A DNA stretch of 64,000 nt from JBCCXZ01 sp965228005 (GTDB lineage Bacteria > Planctomycetota > Planctomycetia > Pirellulales > Lacipirellulaceae), in NCBI GenBank assembly GCA_965228005.1, contig CBDDGV010000001.1, positions 682,001 through 746,000 on the forward strand, written 5' to 3'. The position numbers and the translations under genes are program-made. Numbering within the stretch: position 1 is the first letter of the stretch; every line of letters begins with the position of its first letter. A model generated the notes under the pieces. The model was not told the DNA's origin and did no database searches. It worked only from the letters and a program-made list of their open reading frames with translations. Shown piece by piece: positions 1 to 8,466 of the stretch.

Positions 1-2133
1 GGGCCCTTCGCTCGGATTGAGGAACAACCCGAGCGCTCCGGGTCTAGGCCAGGCGCCCAAGTATCCGCGGACCAGTTCGGCACGCCCCGCGGCGGGCGCG
101 AGGCCGCCGGAGCGGACCGTCAGCAATGATTGAAAGTCGCGCAGACCGCCGAACAACGTGTGCGGCTGCTGCTCGGGGTTCCAGAGTTTGGAGTCGATGT
201 TCACCGCCGCTTCGAAGGCGGCGATGTCCCCCGGCACGGCCGCGATCCGCCGGTCGTTGGGAGCCGCCAACTGACCCGCAAGCGACGTCAGCGGCTTGCA
301 GCCCGAAAGCGGGGCGACATGCGCCTGGGCCGTCGCGGTCTCGTATCCGTCGAGCTGCGTACGAGTAATCTCCAGAGCGATGGACGGCATCCGACCAACT
401 TCGTCCGCAAAACGCCGCCGGAAGGACTCGTAATACGCCGCCTCAGCGGAGGTCACTCGGTCTAGCGGCATGTCGGCAACGGGAACGAAACAGCCGGGCA
501 TGCCCCGGAGGGAGTCGACCAAATCGCCCGCTGGGCCATCGACCCACTCCCCGCCGTCCGCCCGCTCGCCGAAGCCCTCGGGCAGCAGTGCTTGTGGGCT
601 GAGTTTCTCCTCGCCTGCCGCGCCTGCCTCTTGAGACGCAGCGTGCGAGGCGAGCGTGAGCAGCGCCTTCTGCCGCGAAGCACGCAGCCGACGCTCGGCT
701 TCGATCCGGATCGACGGACTCACCATCCTCTCGAAGAACCCCGCAGGCACGAAGGCCGAGACCGCGGGCGTGCCGCCCAAAGCCAACTCACGGCGGGCCT
801 CGCGCAGGTCCTCGGCGTCCGCGAGCGATCCCTCACCGTCTGCGCAACGGAAGAACCCCTCAATCAACGACCGAGAAGTCGCAACGAGATGGAAGTCGCC
901 TACCCGCCCGTAGTAGGAGCGGACGCGGCCGTCGGGTGTGGAGATCAGCGATGCGGTGCGGTCGCCGACTTGGATCTGTTCTTCGGTTGCCCGGAGGTTT
1001 GGGTTGGTGACCGACTCCCGGCGTTTGTCGATCAGGTCCTTACCCAGCAGCACTGTGTTCTTCGCCTCGAACAACAAGCCGATGCCGATGCCCTGGGCGG
1101 CGTAAGTGTCTTCTCCGATCATCGCGACGTCCCGGATGACCTGCGGCCCCAGCAGTTTCGCGAAGACAGACTCACGCAGGGAGAGTTGTTGTTGGATCCG
1201 GTCCGCCGCGTTGGGGTCGAGCGGCCGTCGCAACACCATGCTGGAGAGGTCGCCGCCCCATTTCTTGCTAAAGTCGCGGAACCAGAAGTAGTTGCTTGCG
1301 GTTCCGAAGCGGATGTAGAAGCAGTCGTCTGGCACGTAAGACGCAATCCTCTCAACGCCCCCTTGTCCTTCCGGCGGGGTTAGCTCGCCTACCGCGTCGG
1401 CGGCGGCCGGCTCCTCCACAGCGGGCTCGTCGCCATCGGCAAAACGAATGGGCTCGGGCAGCTCCACCCACTGCTGGTCTGCATCGCCGGGACGCGAGAG
1501 CAGTTCGCGATCAACGCGCAAGATGTGCTGCTCAGTCGCCAGCAGTTCCTGCCACACCGTCTTCTTGTTTTTCTTCCAGGGGAGGATGCCCTCCGCCTCG
1601 ACGGGCGGCTGCTTGCCCAATCGGTACGCGAGGTTCGCGACGAGGAAGTTCTCCGCCACGGGCGGGAAGTCGCCTTCGGTTAGCAGCCGTTGCCAACGCC
1701 GGACCTGCTCGCCCCACCATGCTTCTCGAAGGCGGTTCAAGCCCTGCGCGTCGGCGACCGGCTTCACCCGGATGACCTGCAGCGATGGAGAGTAGACCTC
1801 CAGGTCGAACGGCTCATCTCCCCGAAAGAGGAAAAACACCGAGACCGACCGCGGGGTCTCTAACTTGAGAAGTCGACGGACGAATCTTCTAGCCGGCGCT
1901 TCCTTGACGACCGAGTAGAGCACCCGCCCGCCCTCGGCCTGCGCGAGGAACCGTTCGTCGCTCAACGGCAACGCCGGCCCCGCGGCCGTCACCGGCACGG
2001 TAACCAGCCCCGCCCCGAAGGGTTCTCCCACAAACGCTTCGACACTCGCTCCCGTGGCAACGGGCGTCAAAGCGGCCCCCAACACCAGCCATGCCGCGAG
2101 AAACGGGGTGGCTCGCAAGGCGGAGTGTCTCAT
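1..2133 (-). CDS. Large secreted protein of unknown function (C-terminus cut by window edge)
   Basis: An open frame runs from ATG at 2133 to the window edge without a stop, giving 711 residues. The N-terminus looks like a Sec signal peptide: basic MRHSALR, a hydrophobic core, and a probable cleavage near residues 27-29 (ATG-AS). The rest is soluble and mixed alpha/beta, with an acidic, proline-rich linker near residues 235-255. I recognise no catalytic motif. Phrases such as YYGRVGDFHLVATS recall large planctomycete periplasmic proteins of unknown role, but that is an impression. It is divergent from the small membrane protein starting at 2242, so the 108 bp between them should hold both promoters. 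The short frames on the opposite strand here are shadows of this long open frame. Confidence 0.82.
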   Translation of the reverse strand, partial: MRHSALRATPFLAAWLVLGAALTPVATGASVEAFVGEPFGAGLVTVPVTAAGPALPLSDERFLAQAEGGRVLYSVVKEAPARRFVRRLLKLETPRSVSVFFLFRGDEPFDLEVYSPSLQVIRVKPVADAQGLNRLREAWWGEQVRRWQRLLTEGDFPPVAENFLVANLAYRLGKQPPVEAEGILPWKKNKKTVWQELLATEQHILRVDRELLSRPGDADQQWVELPEPIRFADGDEPAVEEPAAADAVGELTPPEGQGGVERIASYVPDDCFYIRFGTASNYFWFRDFSKKWGGDLSSMVLRRPLDPNAADRIQQQLSLRESVFAKLLGPQVIRDVAMIGEDTYAAQGIGIGLLFEAKNTVLLGKDLIDKRRESVTNPNLRATEEQIQVGDRTASLISTPDGRVRSYYGRVGDFHLVATSRSLIEGFFRCADGEGSLADAEDLREARRELALGGTPAVSAFVPAGFFERMVSPSIRIEAERRLRASRQKALLTLASHAASQEAGAAGEEKLSPQALLPEGFGERADGGEWVDGPAGDLVDSLRGMPGCFVPVADMPLDRVTSAEAAYYESFRRRFADEVGRMPSIALEITRTQLDGYETATAQAHVAPLSGCKPLTSLAGQLAAPNDRRIAAVPGDIAAFEAAVNIDSKLWNPEQQPHTLFGGLRDFQSLLTVRSGGLAPAAGRAELVRGYLGAWPRPGALGLFLNPSEGP

Positions 2134-2241
2134 CGGGTGTCTCACTTTTTCGGGGTTCCCAATCTCCAATGCGAGCGAAACCAACCGAGGGCGTCCCCGC
2201 AACGCTTGCCCAGCCAACCGGGGTTGGGCGACAATCACAGC

Positions 2242-2514
2242 ATGCTGCTCCCACGGTATTCGTTGCGGGCCGTTCTCACAACGGTCAGCCTGTGCTCGGT
2301 CTTCTTTGTAGTCGCGGCGTTCGCGGTCCGGGGCCACGGCTGGGCCGTGGTGATCGCCGTAGCGCTGGTCTGCGTACCAGTGATGCTATCGTTCCAGTTC
2401 TTGGGCTACATCCTCTGCCGGGCGTTCGTCCGATTGGTGGGCGTCGAGCAGCTCCCCGCACGCACAAGCCAGGGAGCTGTACGCACCCGGGTCGATGGGG
2501 GCTCGGGTGGGTAG
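2242..2514 (+). CDS. Small two-helix membrane protein
   Basis: This is a 90-residue protein beginning MLLPRYSLR, an opening often seen in short planctomycete membrane proteins. Two hydrophobic segments follow, at about residues 10-28 and 33-57, then a polar tail of roughly 30 residues. An in-frame ATG lies further upstream at 2125, but the ATG at 2242 removes a low-complexity extension and puts the basic N-terminus directly before the first helix. No enzymatic motif is visible. It lies just upstream of the Gld-like ABC cluster and may be co-transcribed with it. Function is unknown. Confidence 0.7.
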   Translation: MLLPRYSLRAVLTTVSLCSVFFVVAAFAVRGHGWAVVIAVALVCVPVMLSFQFLGYILCRAFVRLVGVEQLPARTSQGAVRTRVDGGSGG

Positions 2515-2557
2515 GCCGGTGCATCATCAGCAGTCTTGCTCTCCCGCGCCACGAGCA

Positions 2558-4735
2558 ATGTGGCTCGTGCTCTGTCTGGCGTTGTGCTGTGCGACCGCCC
2601 CGCGAGCCGAAGCATCCGGTGGAAACCACATCGCCCCCCCGCCGCTTCCTAACAGCGGCAAGAGGGCATTATCCAAGTCGGGCCTCAGCATCAGGGTCGA
2701 CCATACCTGGGTTGGGCGTCGCGGCTACCGTCCGGTGAAGATCGAGGCGTACTCCCCGACGCCGTCTCCCGCCGAACGACAAGTGACCGTCAGGCTGAGG
2801 TTCTACGGCAGGAACTACCGCACGCCCGCAATCACGATCGAACACGACTTCACCATACCCGCTGGCAGCAGCAACGCGGCGACCGAGGTCTCTGTTCCCC
2901 AACTCGCGGATTGGACGCTCGTGGGGTGGGACACCTGGATCGACGGCCGCCGTGACGAGGAACTCGGGCTCCAAAGGAACATGTTTAACTCGATCGCCAA
3001 CAACGCGGGCGAGGTCTCTGTGGTCACTATCGGATTCCGACGCGGTGAGCAGCCGCTGAGGGAGCTCGTACGCCAGGTCAACAACAACCAGACGGATATC
3101 GCGAACCTCACCTCCTTGGAGGCGCCGACCCGATGGACCGATTACTCCTGCGCCGACCTGGTGTGTACCGACATCGAATCGCTCTGGGCGATGCGGGCGA
3201 CGCCAGGCGCGTTGACTGCTCTCCAACGCTGGGTCCGGTCCGGGGGAAACCTCTGGGTCTCAAACCTAGGCGACCGATTCGAGAAACTCCCTGAACTCGC
3301 CCACCTGCTGAATGCGCCCGACGGGGCGGAGTGGACTCCAGACCAGGATTTGAAGGTCACCCGCGATTGGGCGAAGCAGCACGGCTGGTTCGCGGTCCCT
3401 ACTCGGAACCAGCCACGCGATCGTATCGAATCGCTCATCCAGCTACGCTCCCCGATGGACTGGAACACCGCAGTGGGGGAGCAAGCCACCGCTAATCGAC
3501 CCGGCAGAGCCCCCGCCGCAGACGCCCCAGCGGATTCTTGGCCCTACTTCGTTGCACAGTCCTATGGAACCGGCGTGGTCGCGGGCTTCTGCGGTGTGCG
3601 AGGCGACTACCTGAGCTCGCTGCGTTCACGCATCCAAGGCGCACTCTCCGGAACGGGTCCCACGCGACGATCAAGCTGGGTCCGCAGCCAAGACCTCGCT
3701 GCGATGGTCTCTGGCAGCATGTTGGCAGACCGGCTGTACTGGGAAGACCGCCACGGCAACGACCCCGCAGAGGGCAACATTGACTTCAATAACTGGCTCA
3801 TCCCTGGGTACGGGGAGGCACCCGTGATTGAGTTTCAGCTGCTGATCACGCTGTTCGTCATAGGGATCGGCCCGGTCAACTACTACCTGCTCAACCGGGC
3901 CAAGAAACTTCCGATGCTTCTGGTTACCGTTCCAACCGCGGCCGCTGCAGCCACGCTGTTGCTCTTCTCATACGGATTGCTCTCCGATGGTTTCTCCGTT
4001 CGCATGCGTGCCCGGTCGATCACGTTGCTAGATCAGCCGAACGGCGAGGCCGTCTCCTGGTCGCGCCTCTCCTACTACGCCGGCCTTGCTCCAGGGGACG
4101 GCCTCACCTTCGACGCCGACACCCTTGTCTACCCGGTGCTGCCCTACACGGATCGGAGCCTCCTGTCGGGCGGACGCAACCGAGTGAACTCGCGTGAGCT
4201 CGCCTGGGGAACGGGCAAGCAGCGGCTCACGCGCGGGTGGTTGGCATCGAGAACCCCAACCCAGTACCTCACTGTTTCCTCGAGGTCTATCGACGCGCGA
4301 CTAGACATCGAGACATCAGAGGAATCTGCAGAGGTGGCTAATGGACTCGGATCGGACGTGAAGCTGCTTGTGATCCAAGACGAGCAGAACCGCCTCTTTA
4401 TGCTCGAAGGCCTCCCTGCCGGCAAGTCGATGAAAGCGCCGCTCGCGGGCCGCGTGAGCGTGGCCATGAAGCTCCGCGAAGTGTTCTCAGAGAACGATCC
4501 ACAAACGCCCGCGGGGGCCATCGGCCGCGAGGTCGGCCAGCAGATCGGCTCCCGGTCGTATCTTGGCGAGAGCATCCTCGAAACCGAGATCTCGGCGATT
4601 GTTGCCCCCAACGCCCGCGACTACGGCGGCGGCACCTACATCGCGATCACCGACGAGGCCGTGGCTAAGGATCCGGGCCTCGAAGGGGTGCGGGACTCGG
4701 ACAGCTTCCACGTCGTGCGGGGGAAGTGGCAATGA
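2558..4735 (+). CDS. Exported, membrane-anchored subunit of a Gld-like ABC system
   Basis: A 725-residue protein with a signal peptide (MWLVLCLALCCATA, likely cut after AEA). A large extracytoplasmic region covers residues 20-425. Two transmembrane helices follow near residues 430-480 (around FQLLITLFVIGIGPVNYYLL and the alanine/leucine-rich segment after it), then a C-terminal extracytoplasmic domain. The stop codon overlaps the ATG of the ABC ATPase in an ATGA tetranucleotide, and the permease follows in the same way. The order membrane/periplasmic protein, ATPase, permease resembles Gld-type ABC clusters. An in-frame ATG at 2495 would overlap the preceding gene; 2558 was chosen because it starts directly at the signal peptide. 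The substrate is unknown. Confidence 0.75.
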   Translation: MWLVLCLALCCATAPRAEASGGNHIAPPPLPNSGKRALSKSGLSIRVDHTWVGRRGYRPVKIEAYSPTPSPAERQVTVRLRFYGRNYRTPAITIEHDFTIPAGSSNAATEVSVPQLADWTLVGWDTWIDGRRDEELGLQRNMFNSIANNAGEVSVVTIGFRRGEQPLRELVRQVNNNQTDIANLTSLEAPTRWTDYSCADLVCTDIESLWAMRATPGALTALQRWVRSGGNLWVSNLGDRFEKLPELAHLLNAPDGAEWTPDQDLKVTRDWAKQHGWFAVPTRNQPRDRIESLIQLRSPMDWNTAVGEQATANRPGRAPAADAPADSWPYFVAQSYGTGVVAGFCGVRGDYLSSLRSRIQGALSGTGPTRRSSWVRSQDLAAMVSGSMLADRLYWEDRHGNDPAEGNIDFNNWLIPGYGEAPVIEFQLLITLFVIGIGPVNYYLLNRAKKLPMLLVTVPTAAAAATLLLFSYGLLSDGFSVRMRARSITLLDQPNGEAVSWSRLSYYAGLAPGDGLTFDADTLVYPVLPYTDRSLLSGGRNRVNSRELAWGTGKQRLTRGWLASRTPTQYLTVSSRSIDARLDIETSEESAEVANGLGSDVKLLVIQDEQNRLFMLEGLPAGKSMKAPLAGRVSVAMKLREVFSENDPQTPAGAIGREVGQQIGSRSYLGESILETEISAIVAPNARDYGGGTYIAITDEAVAKDPGLEGVRDSDSFHVVRGKWQ

Positions 4736-5679
4736 TCCAGCGCCGCTCGCCCATGATCGAGCTCCGTCGACTGCACCGCTACTTCGGCGACACCAAAGCC
4801 GTGCAGGACATGAGCTTCGAGGTCTACGCCGGTGAAGTCCTCGGCTATATCGGCCCCAACGGGGCCGGCAAGACCACCAGCATGCGCATCCTGGCCACGC
4901 TGGACGAGCCCACCCACGGCGAGGCTTTCGTCGACGGCTTCTCGGTGATCGACGACCCCGACCGCGTGCGTCGGCGGCTCGGGTTCATGCCCGACTACTT
5001 CGGCACCTACGAGAACGTGAGCGTCCGCGAATACCTCGACTTCTTCGGGCGAGCCTACGGGCTCCGCGGACAGCAGCGGCTATCGGCTATTGACCGGGTT
5101 ATGGAGTTCACGCTGCTCGACCGCATCCAGGACAAGCCCACCAGCGGCCTCTCCAAAGGCATGAAGCAACGCCTCTGCCTCGGACGCACCATTATCCACG
5201 ACCCCGGCGTGCTCATCCTGGACGAACCCGCGGCCGGGCTCGATCCGCGGGCGCGGATCGAACTGCGGGAGATGATCGCCCGGCTCGCGCACGCGGGCAA
5301 GGCCGTGCTGATCAGCTCGCACATCCTCACCGAACTCGCGGAGATCTGCGATCGGGTCGCGATCATCGAGCAGGGCCAGCTCATCGCGGCGGGAAGGGTC
5401 GACGAGATCAGCGAGGCCGCCAACACCACCAGCCTGATCCGACTCAGGGTCCTGGACGACGCGGGCCCGATTACCCGGTGGCTCGAACAGAGGTCCGATA
5501 TCGACAACCTCGTAGTCAAGGGAGACCTGCTGACCTTCAGCCACGACGGCGGCCCTCCCGAACAAGCCGAGTTGTTGCGGCTAGTCGTTGTCGAGGGTTT
5601 TCAGCTCGTAGATTTCGCGAGCAAGACCAAGAGCCTCGAAGACGTGTTCCTGCACGTGACGGAGGGCCGCGTGCAATGA
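4732..5679 (+). CDS. ABC transporter ATP-binding protein (GldA/ABC-2 type)
   Basis: This 315-residue cytoplasmic ATPase has Walker A GPNGAGKTT at 41-49, an ABC signature in the variant form LSKGM at 140-144, Walker B VLILDEP at 160-166, a D-loop GLDP and a switch His at 197 (SSH). In the Q-loop region, FMPDYFG at about 85-91 carries Asp where most ABC ATPases have Gln. The C-terminal 80 residues are the extension usual in ATPases that drive ABC-2 type permeases. The start overlaps the stop of the upstream gene (ATGA at 4732), and its own stop overlaps the permease start, so the three subunits are probably translationally coupled. A GTG at 4726 is an alternative start. Substrate specificity cannot be read from sequence. 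Confidence 0.93.
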   Translation: MIQRRSPMIELRRLHRYFGDTKAVQDMSFEVYAGEVLGYIGPNGAGKTTSMRILATLDEPTHGEAFVDGFSVIDDPDRVRRRLGFMPDYFGTYENVSVREYLDFFGRAYGLRGQQRLSAIDRVMEFTLLDRIQDKPTSGLSKGMKQRLCLGRTIIHDPGVLILDEPAAGLDPRARIELREMIARLAHAGKAVLISSHILTELAEICDRVAIIEQGQLIAAGRVDEISEAANTTSLIRLRVLDDAGPITRWLEQRSDIDNLVVKGDLLTFSHDGGPPEQAELLRLVVVEGFQLVDFASKTKSLEDVFLHVTEGRVQ

Positions 5680-7343
5680 GCGAACTCATGGTTGAGGCGG
5701 TGAGCTCGCGCGCAATGGGCAAGGGCCAGTCGTTGCTTTCCGGTATCTGGCAGCGTCTGGAACCACGGCTCATTGCTGCCGCCGAGTGGGCCAATCCGAT
5801 CCTGGTGAAGGAGACGCGCCAAGCTCTCAAGAGCCGTCAGTTCGTCGCCACTTTTCTCATCGTGCTGATCGCGTGCTGGATCGTGAGCATCGGCGGAGTC
5901 GTGTTGATCGGCCCGCGGATACGTTACGAAGCGGCGGGCGGCGCAATGTTGCTCGTCTACTACGCGGTTCTAGCGTTTCCGCTGACCGTGATCGTGCCGT
6001 ACTCCGCGTTCCGTTCGATCGCCTCGGAGCGGGAAGACAACACGTACGACTTGTTGTCGATCAGCACCCTCACCCCATGGCAGATCATCGCCGGCAAGCT
6101 GGGCAGCGCGTTGCTTCAGATGCTTGTGTTCCTGTCGGCGGTGAGCCCATGCGTTGGGTTTACATTCCTGCTCAAAGGCGTCGATGTCCTAACGGTCGCG
6201 CTGCTGATCGGCTACGCCGCACTGGCCTCGCTGGGGCTCTCTGCGATCGCGTTGCTGGCCGGCACCCTCGTGCAGGTGAGGTACTCGCAGGTCATCGTCT
6301 CTGTCGGTCTGGTCGTCACGCTGATGGCCGCGTTCTTCAGCATGATCCGCTTCGCAGAGGAGTTCATCCGCCAGAGCTACCTGGTGCTTCAAGAAACAGG
6401 GTTCTGGGTGGGCAACCTTGCGCTGCTCACGTTTTACGCAACAACATTCGCACTCGTGAGTTGCGCTGCGGCTATGCGGATCGCCTTCGCGAGTGAGAAC
6501 CGGTCGACGCCGCTCCGCCGACTCATGCTGCTGCAGCAGGCCTGCTTCATCGGATGGATCGCCGCTGCAGTCCACGAAGAAGGCGCCCGCTCGCTGCCGG
6601 TGGCCGCTTCAGTCACGACGCTCGTCCTGACCATCTACTGGTACCTCGCCGGCACGCTCATGACCAGCGAGTGGCCGTTCTTTTCTCGCAGGGTGCAACG
6701 CTCGCTGCCCTCGAGCAAAGTCGGCCGGTGGTTCTTGACGTGGCTCAACCCAGGCCCGGGTACGGGCTACATGCTTGCCGTCTCGAACGTGACCGGCGTT
6801 GTTACGCTCGCAATCACTTTGGGGCTGCTGTTCGGCGACTTCGGCAACGGGCGCCCCAGCCGCGAAGACCTCGTGTACATGTGCCTGCTTTCGTGGGGCT
6901 ATCTCGTGGCCCTGCTCGGCGTTGGGGCCATGCTGACAAGGGTGCTCCGCAAGTTCATCTTCGTGTCGATGCCGGCGGGGTTCCTCATGCACTCCATCGT
7001 GTTCCTGGCAGCCTGCGGAGTGCCTCAGGTGATCCACTTCATGTACAGCTCATCGAGCTTCACAAGCGCCAGCCCATTGACACACGTGTCGAACCCGGTG
7101 TGGACCTTGGCGCGGCTGATCGAAGACGGCTCTGGAGCGGTCGACGCGTTCACGCTGACGACCATCGTGCTCTCAGCGGCAGCGATCGTTCTGCTGCTCA
7201 ACCTGCGTTGGGTCGCAGCCGAGACGGAGCCGCGCCGAGCCGCACTGCCTGCGCGGGTGGAACTCGACGAGCAAGAGCTGCACCCCGAGCCCGAGCCGCA
7301 GCCCAGCAACCCCTGGGATGCAGACCAAGCGTCGGCCGACTAA
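5676..7343 (+). CDS. ABC-2 type transporter permease
   Basis: A 555-residue polytopic membrane protein. A hydrophilic N-terminus contains NPILVKETRQALKSRQF, a motif typical of ABC-2/Gld-like permeases just before the first helix. About a dozen hydrophobic segments follow, and the C-terminus is a cytoplasmic, Glu/Pro-rich tail (ELHPEPEPQPSNPW). The ATG sits in an ATGA overlap with the ATPase stop, so ATPase and permease should be made in fixed ratio. Its stop overlaps the stop of the convergent prepilin-like gene by 4 bp. Together with the two upstream genes it forms a complete importer/exporter-like module; direction and cargo are unknown. Confidence 0.9.
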   Translation: MSELMVEAVSSRAMGKGQSLLSGIWQRLEPRLIAAAEWANPILVKETRQALKSRQFVATFLIVLIACWIVSIGGVVLIGPRIRYEAAGGAMLLVYYAVLAFPLTVIVPYSAFRSIASEREDNTYDLLSISTLTPWQIIAGKLGSALLQMLVFLSAVSPCVGFTFLLKGVDVLTVALLIGYAALASLGLSAIALLAGTLVQVRYSQVIVSVGLVVTLMAAFFSMIRFAEEFIRQSYLVLQETGFWVGNLALLTFYATTFALVSCAAAMRIAFASENRSTPLRRLMLLQQACFIGWIAAAVHEEGARSLPVAASVTTLVLTIYWYLAGTLMTSEWPFFSRRVQRSLPSSKVGRWFLTWLNPGPGTGYMLAVSNVTGVVTLAITLGLLFGDFGNGRPSREDLVYMCLLSWGYLVALLGVGAMLTRVLRKFIFVSMPAGFLMHSIVFLAACGVPQVIHFMYSSSSFTSASPLTHVSNPVWTLARLIEDGSGAVDAFTLTTIVLSAAAIVLLLNLRWVAAETEPRRAALPARVELDEQELHPEPEPQPSNPWDADQASAD

Positions 7344-7654
7344 CGCACGCGGTGCGTGGTCGAATTCAACGAGTACCCAGTACCCGTAACCGGGTCGATC
7401 GGCAGACCCTCGGGGAAGTACTCGGCGTCTTGGCCGATGTCCGAAAGGTCCAGCGCCGGCCAGCTGCCCTGGTGGTCGATGTACCACCTCGAGACCGCTT
7501 GGTTGATGACTTCTTTGTGGTGCTGCCGGAGCTGCTGATCCACCAAGTTGTCCGAGCCGCCCACCCGAGGGACCACGATCGCGGCGATGATCCCCACAAT
7601 CGTCATCACGGCCAACACCTCAAGCGGCGAAAACCCTTTGCCCTGGCTCTTCAT
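7340..7654 (-). CDS. Prepilin-like (type II secretion / type IV pilin-like) protein
   Basis: This 104-residue protein has a short basic leader (MKSQGK) followed by GFSPLEVLAVMTIVGIIAAI. That is a prepilin peptidase site with the conserved Gly, a Pro-Leu variation and Glu+5, then the hydrophobic helix of a pilin. The soluble part is short, with VINQAVSRWYIDHQGSWPAL matching the alpha-1 to beta region of small pseudopilins, and PIDPVTG near the end, as in many planctomycete GspG-like proteins. A good ribosome binding site (GGAGGA) lies 9 bases before the ATG. No other pilus gene is nearby. Its stop overlaps the permease stop (shared CTAA at 7340-7343). Confidence 0.85.
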   Translation of the reverse strand: MKSQGKGFSPLEVLAVMTIVGIIAAIVVPRVGGSDNLVDQQLRQHHKEVINQAVSRWYIDHQGSWPALDLSDIGQDAEYFPEGLPIDPVTGTGYSLNSTTHRVR

Positions 7655-7757
7655 GGCGATCGGTCCTCCTGCGTAGGCGGCGTGCTGAACTCACCCCGTC
7701 GCGTTCGTGCGGCATTCGGGGTGAAAAAAAATACAACACAGCTGCGCAGCAGGCGGC

Positions 7758-7784
7758 GAAAAGCTCACAGCCGGCAAGCTTTTC
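7758..7784 (-). terminator. Hairpin downstream of the CBS gene
   Basis: A perfect 8-bp stem (GAAAAGCT/AGCTTTTC) encloses an 11-base loop between the CBS-domain gene and the prepilin-like gene. No long U-tract follows directly, so it is at best a weak intrinsic terminator. An 8-base T run follows about 20 bases further on (minus strand). Confidence 0.35.
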
Positions 7785-7830
7785 TGATTGTTGCGAGTTG
7801 GCAACACTCGTAACCGCTACGACCGCTCCG

Positions 7831-8244
7831 CTAGCGGACGCAAGCAGGCTTGTACGACGCCGCCTCGGCTTCCTGCGACTCGAAAACGGCCCGCAGAACG
7901 TCGCGACGGGAGATGAGCCCAGCCAACCGGCCGTCCCGGACCACCGGGACGCGGCGGACCCGGTTGACGATGCAGAGGTCGGCAACCTTGTTCACCGGCT
8001 CGTCGGCCTCCACGGTCAGCACGTCGCGGGTCATGTGCTCGGAGACGCTGTGCTCGCACACATTGCGGTCGTAGGCGATCGCGAGCAGGGCAAACTCGGT
8101 CACGATGCCGATGAGGCAGCCCTTCTCGTCTATTACCGGCAATCCTGAGATGCCTTCTCGGATCAGCAGGTGGATGGCCTCGCGGATCGTCGCATCCGGT
8201 CCGATCGTTACAACGTTCGAGGTCATGATATCGCTGGCGTTCAT
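7831..8244 (-). CDS. CBS-domain pair protein
   Basis: This 137-residue cytoplasmic protein consists almost only of two CBS motifs. The first covers residues 3-60 (MNASDIMTSNVVTIGPDATI, then GLPVIDEKGCLIGIVT). The second covers residues 67-125 (VSEHMTRDVLTVEADEPV, then RRVPVVRDGRLAGLISR). Such stand-alone pairs bind adenosine nucleotides and act as energy or redox sensors; no effector domain is attached. A short tail (EAEAASYKPACVR) follows. It is transcribed with, but 176 bp upstream of, the prepilin-like gene. The ligand is unknown. Confidence 0.92.
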   Translation of the reverse strand: MNASDIMTSNVVTIGPDATIREAIHLLIREGISGLPVIDEKGCLIGIVTEFALLAIAYDRNVCEHSVSEHMTRDVLTVEADEPVNKVADLCIVNRVRRVPVVRDGRLAGLISRRDVLRAVFESQEAEAASYKPACVR

Positions 8245-8466
8245 CCCAATCGCTCCTATGGCCTTCGGCTCGGGTGGCTTGGCATCGTTGGCTACCCGAC
8301 GCCAGAGTCAGTCTAGTTCAGGAATCCGCGTCGAGTCGGCTGGAGTGTCCGGTTGTACCGCCGGCGGAACGGCTGACCCCCTATGCACCCTGGCAATCAG
8401 CCCGGTCGCCGGGCCCGTGGCCGGGCGTATGATTGAGATGCCTTCCAGAGAACAGGGAGAAACGTC

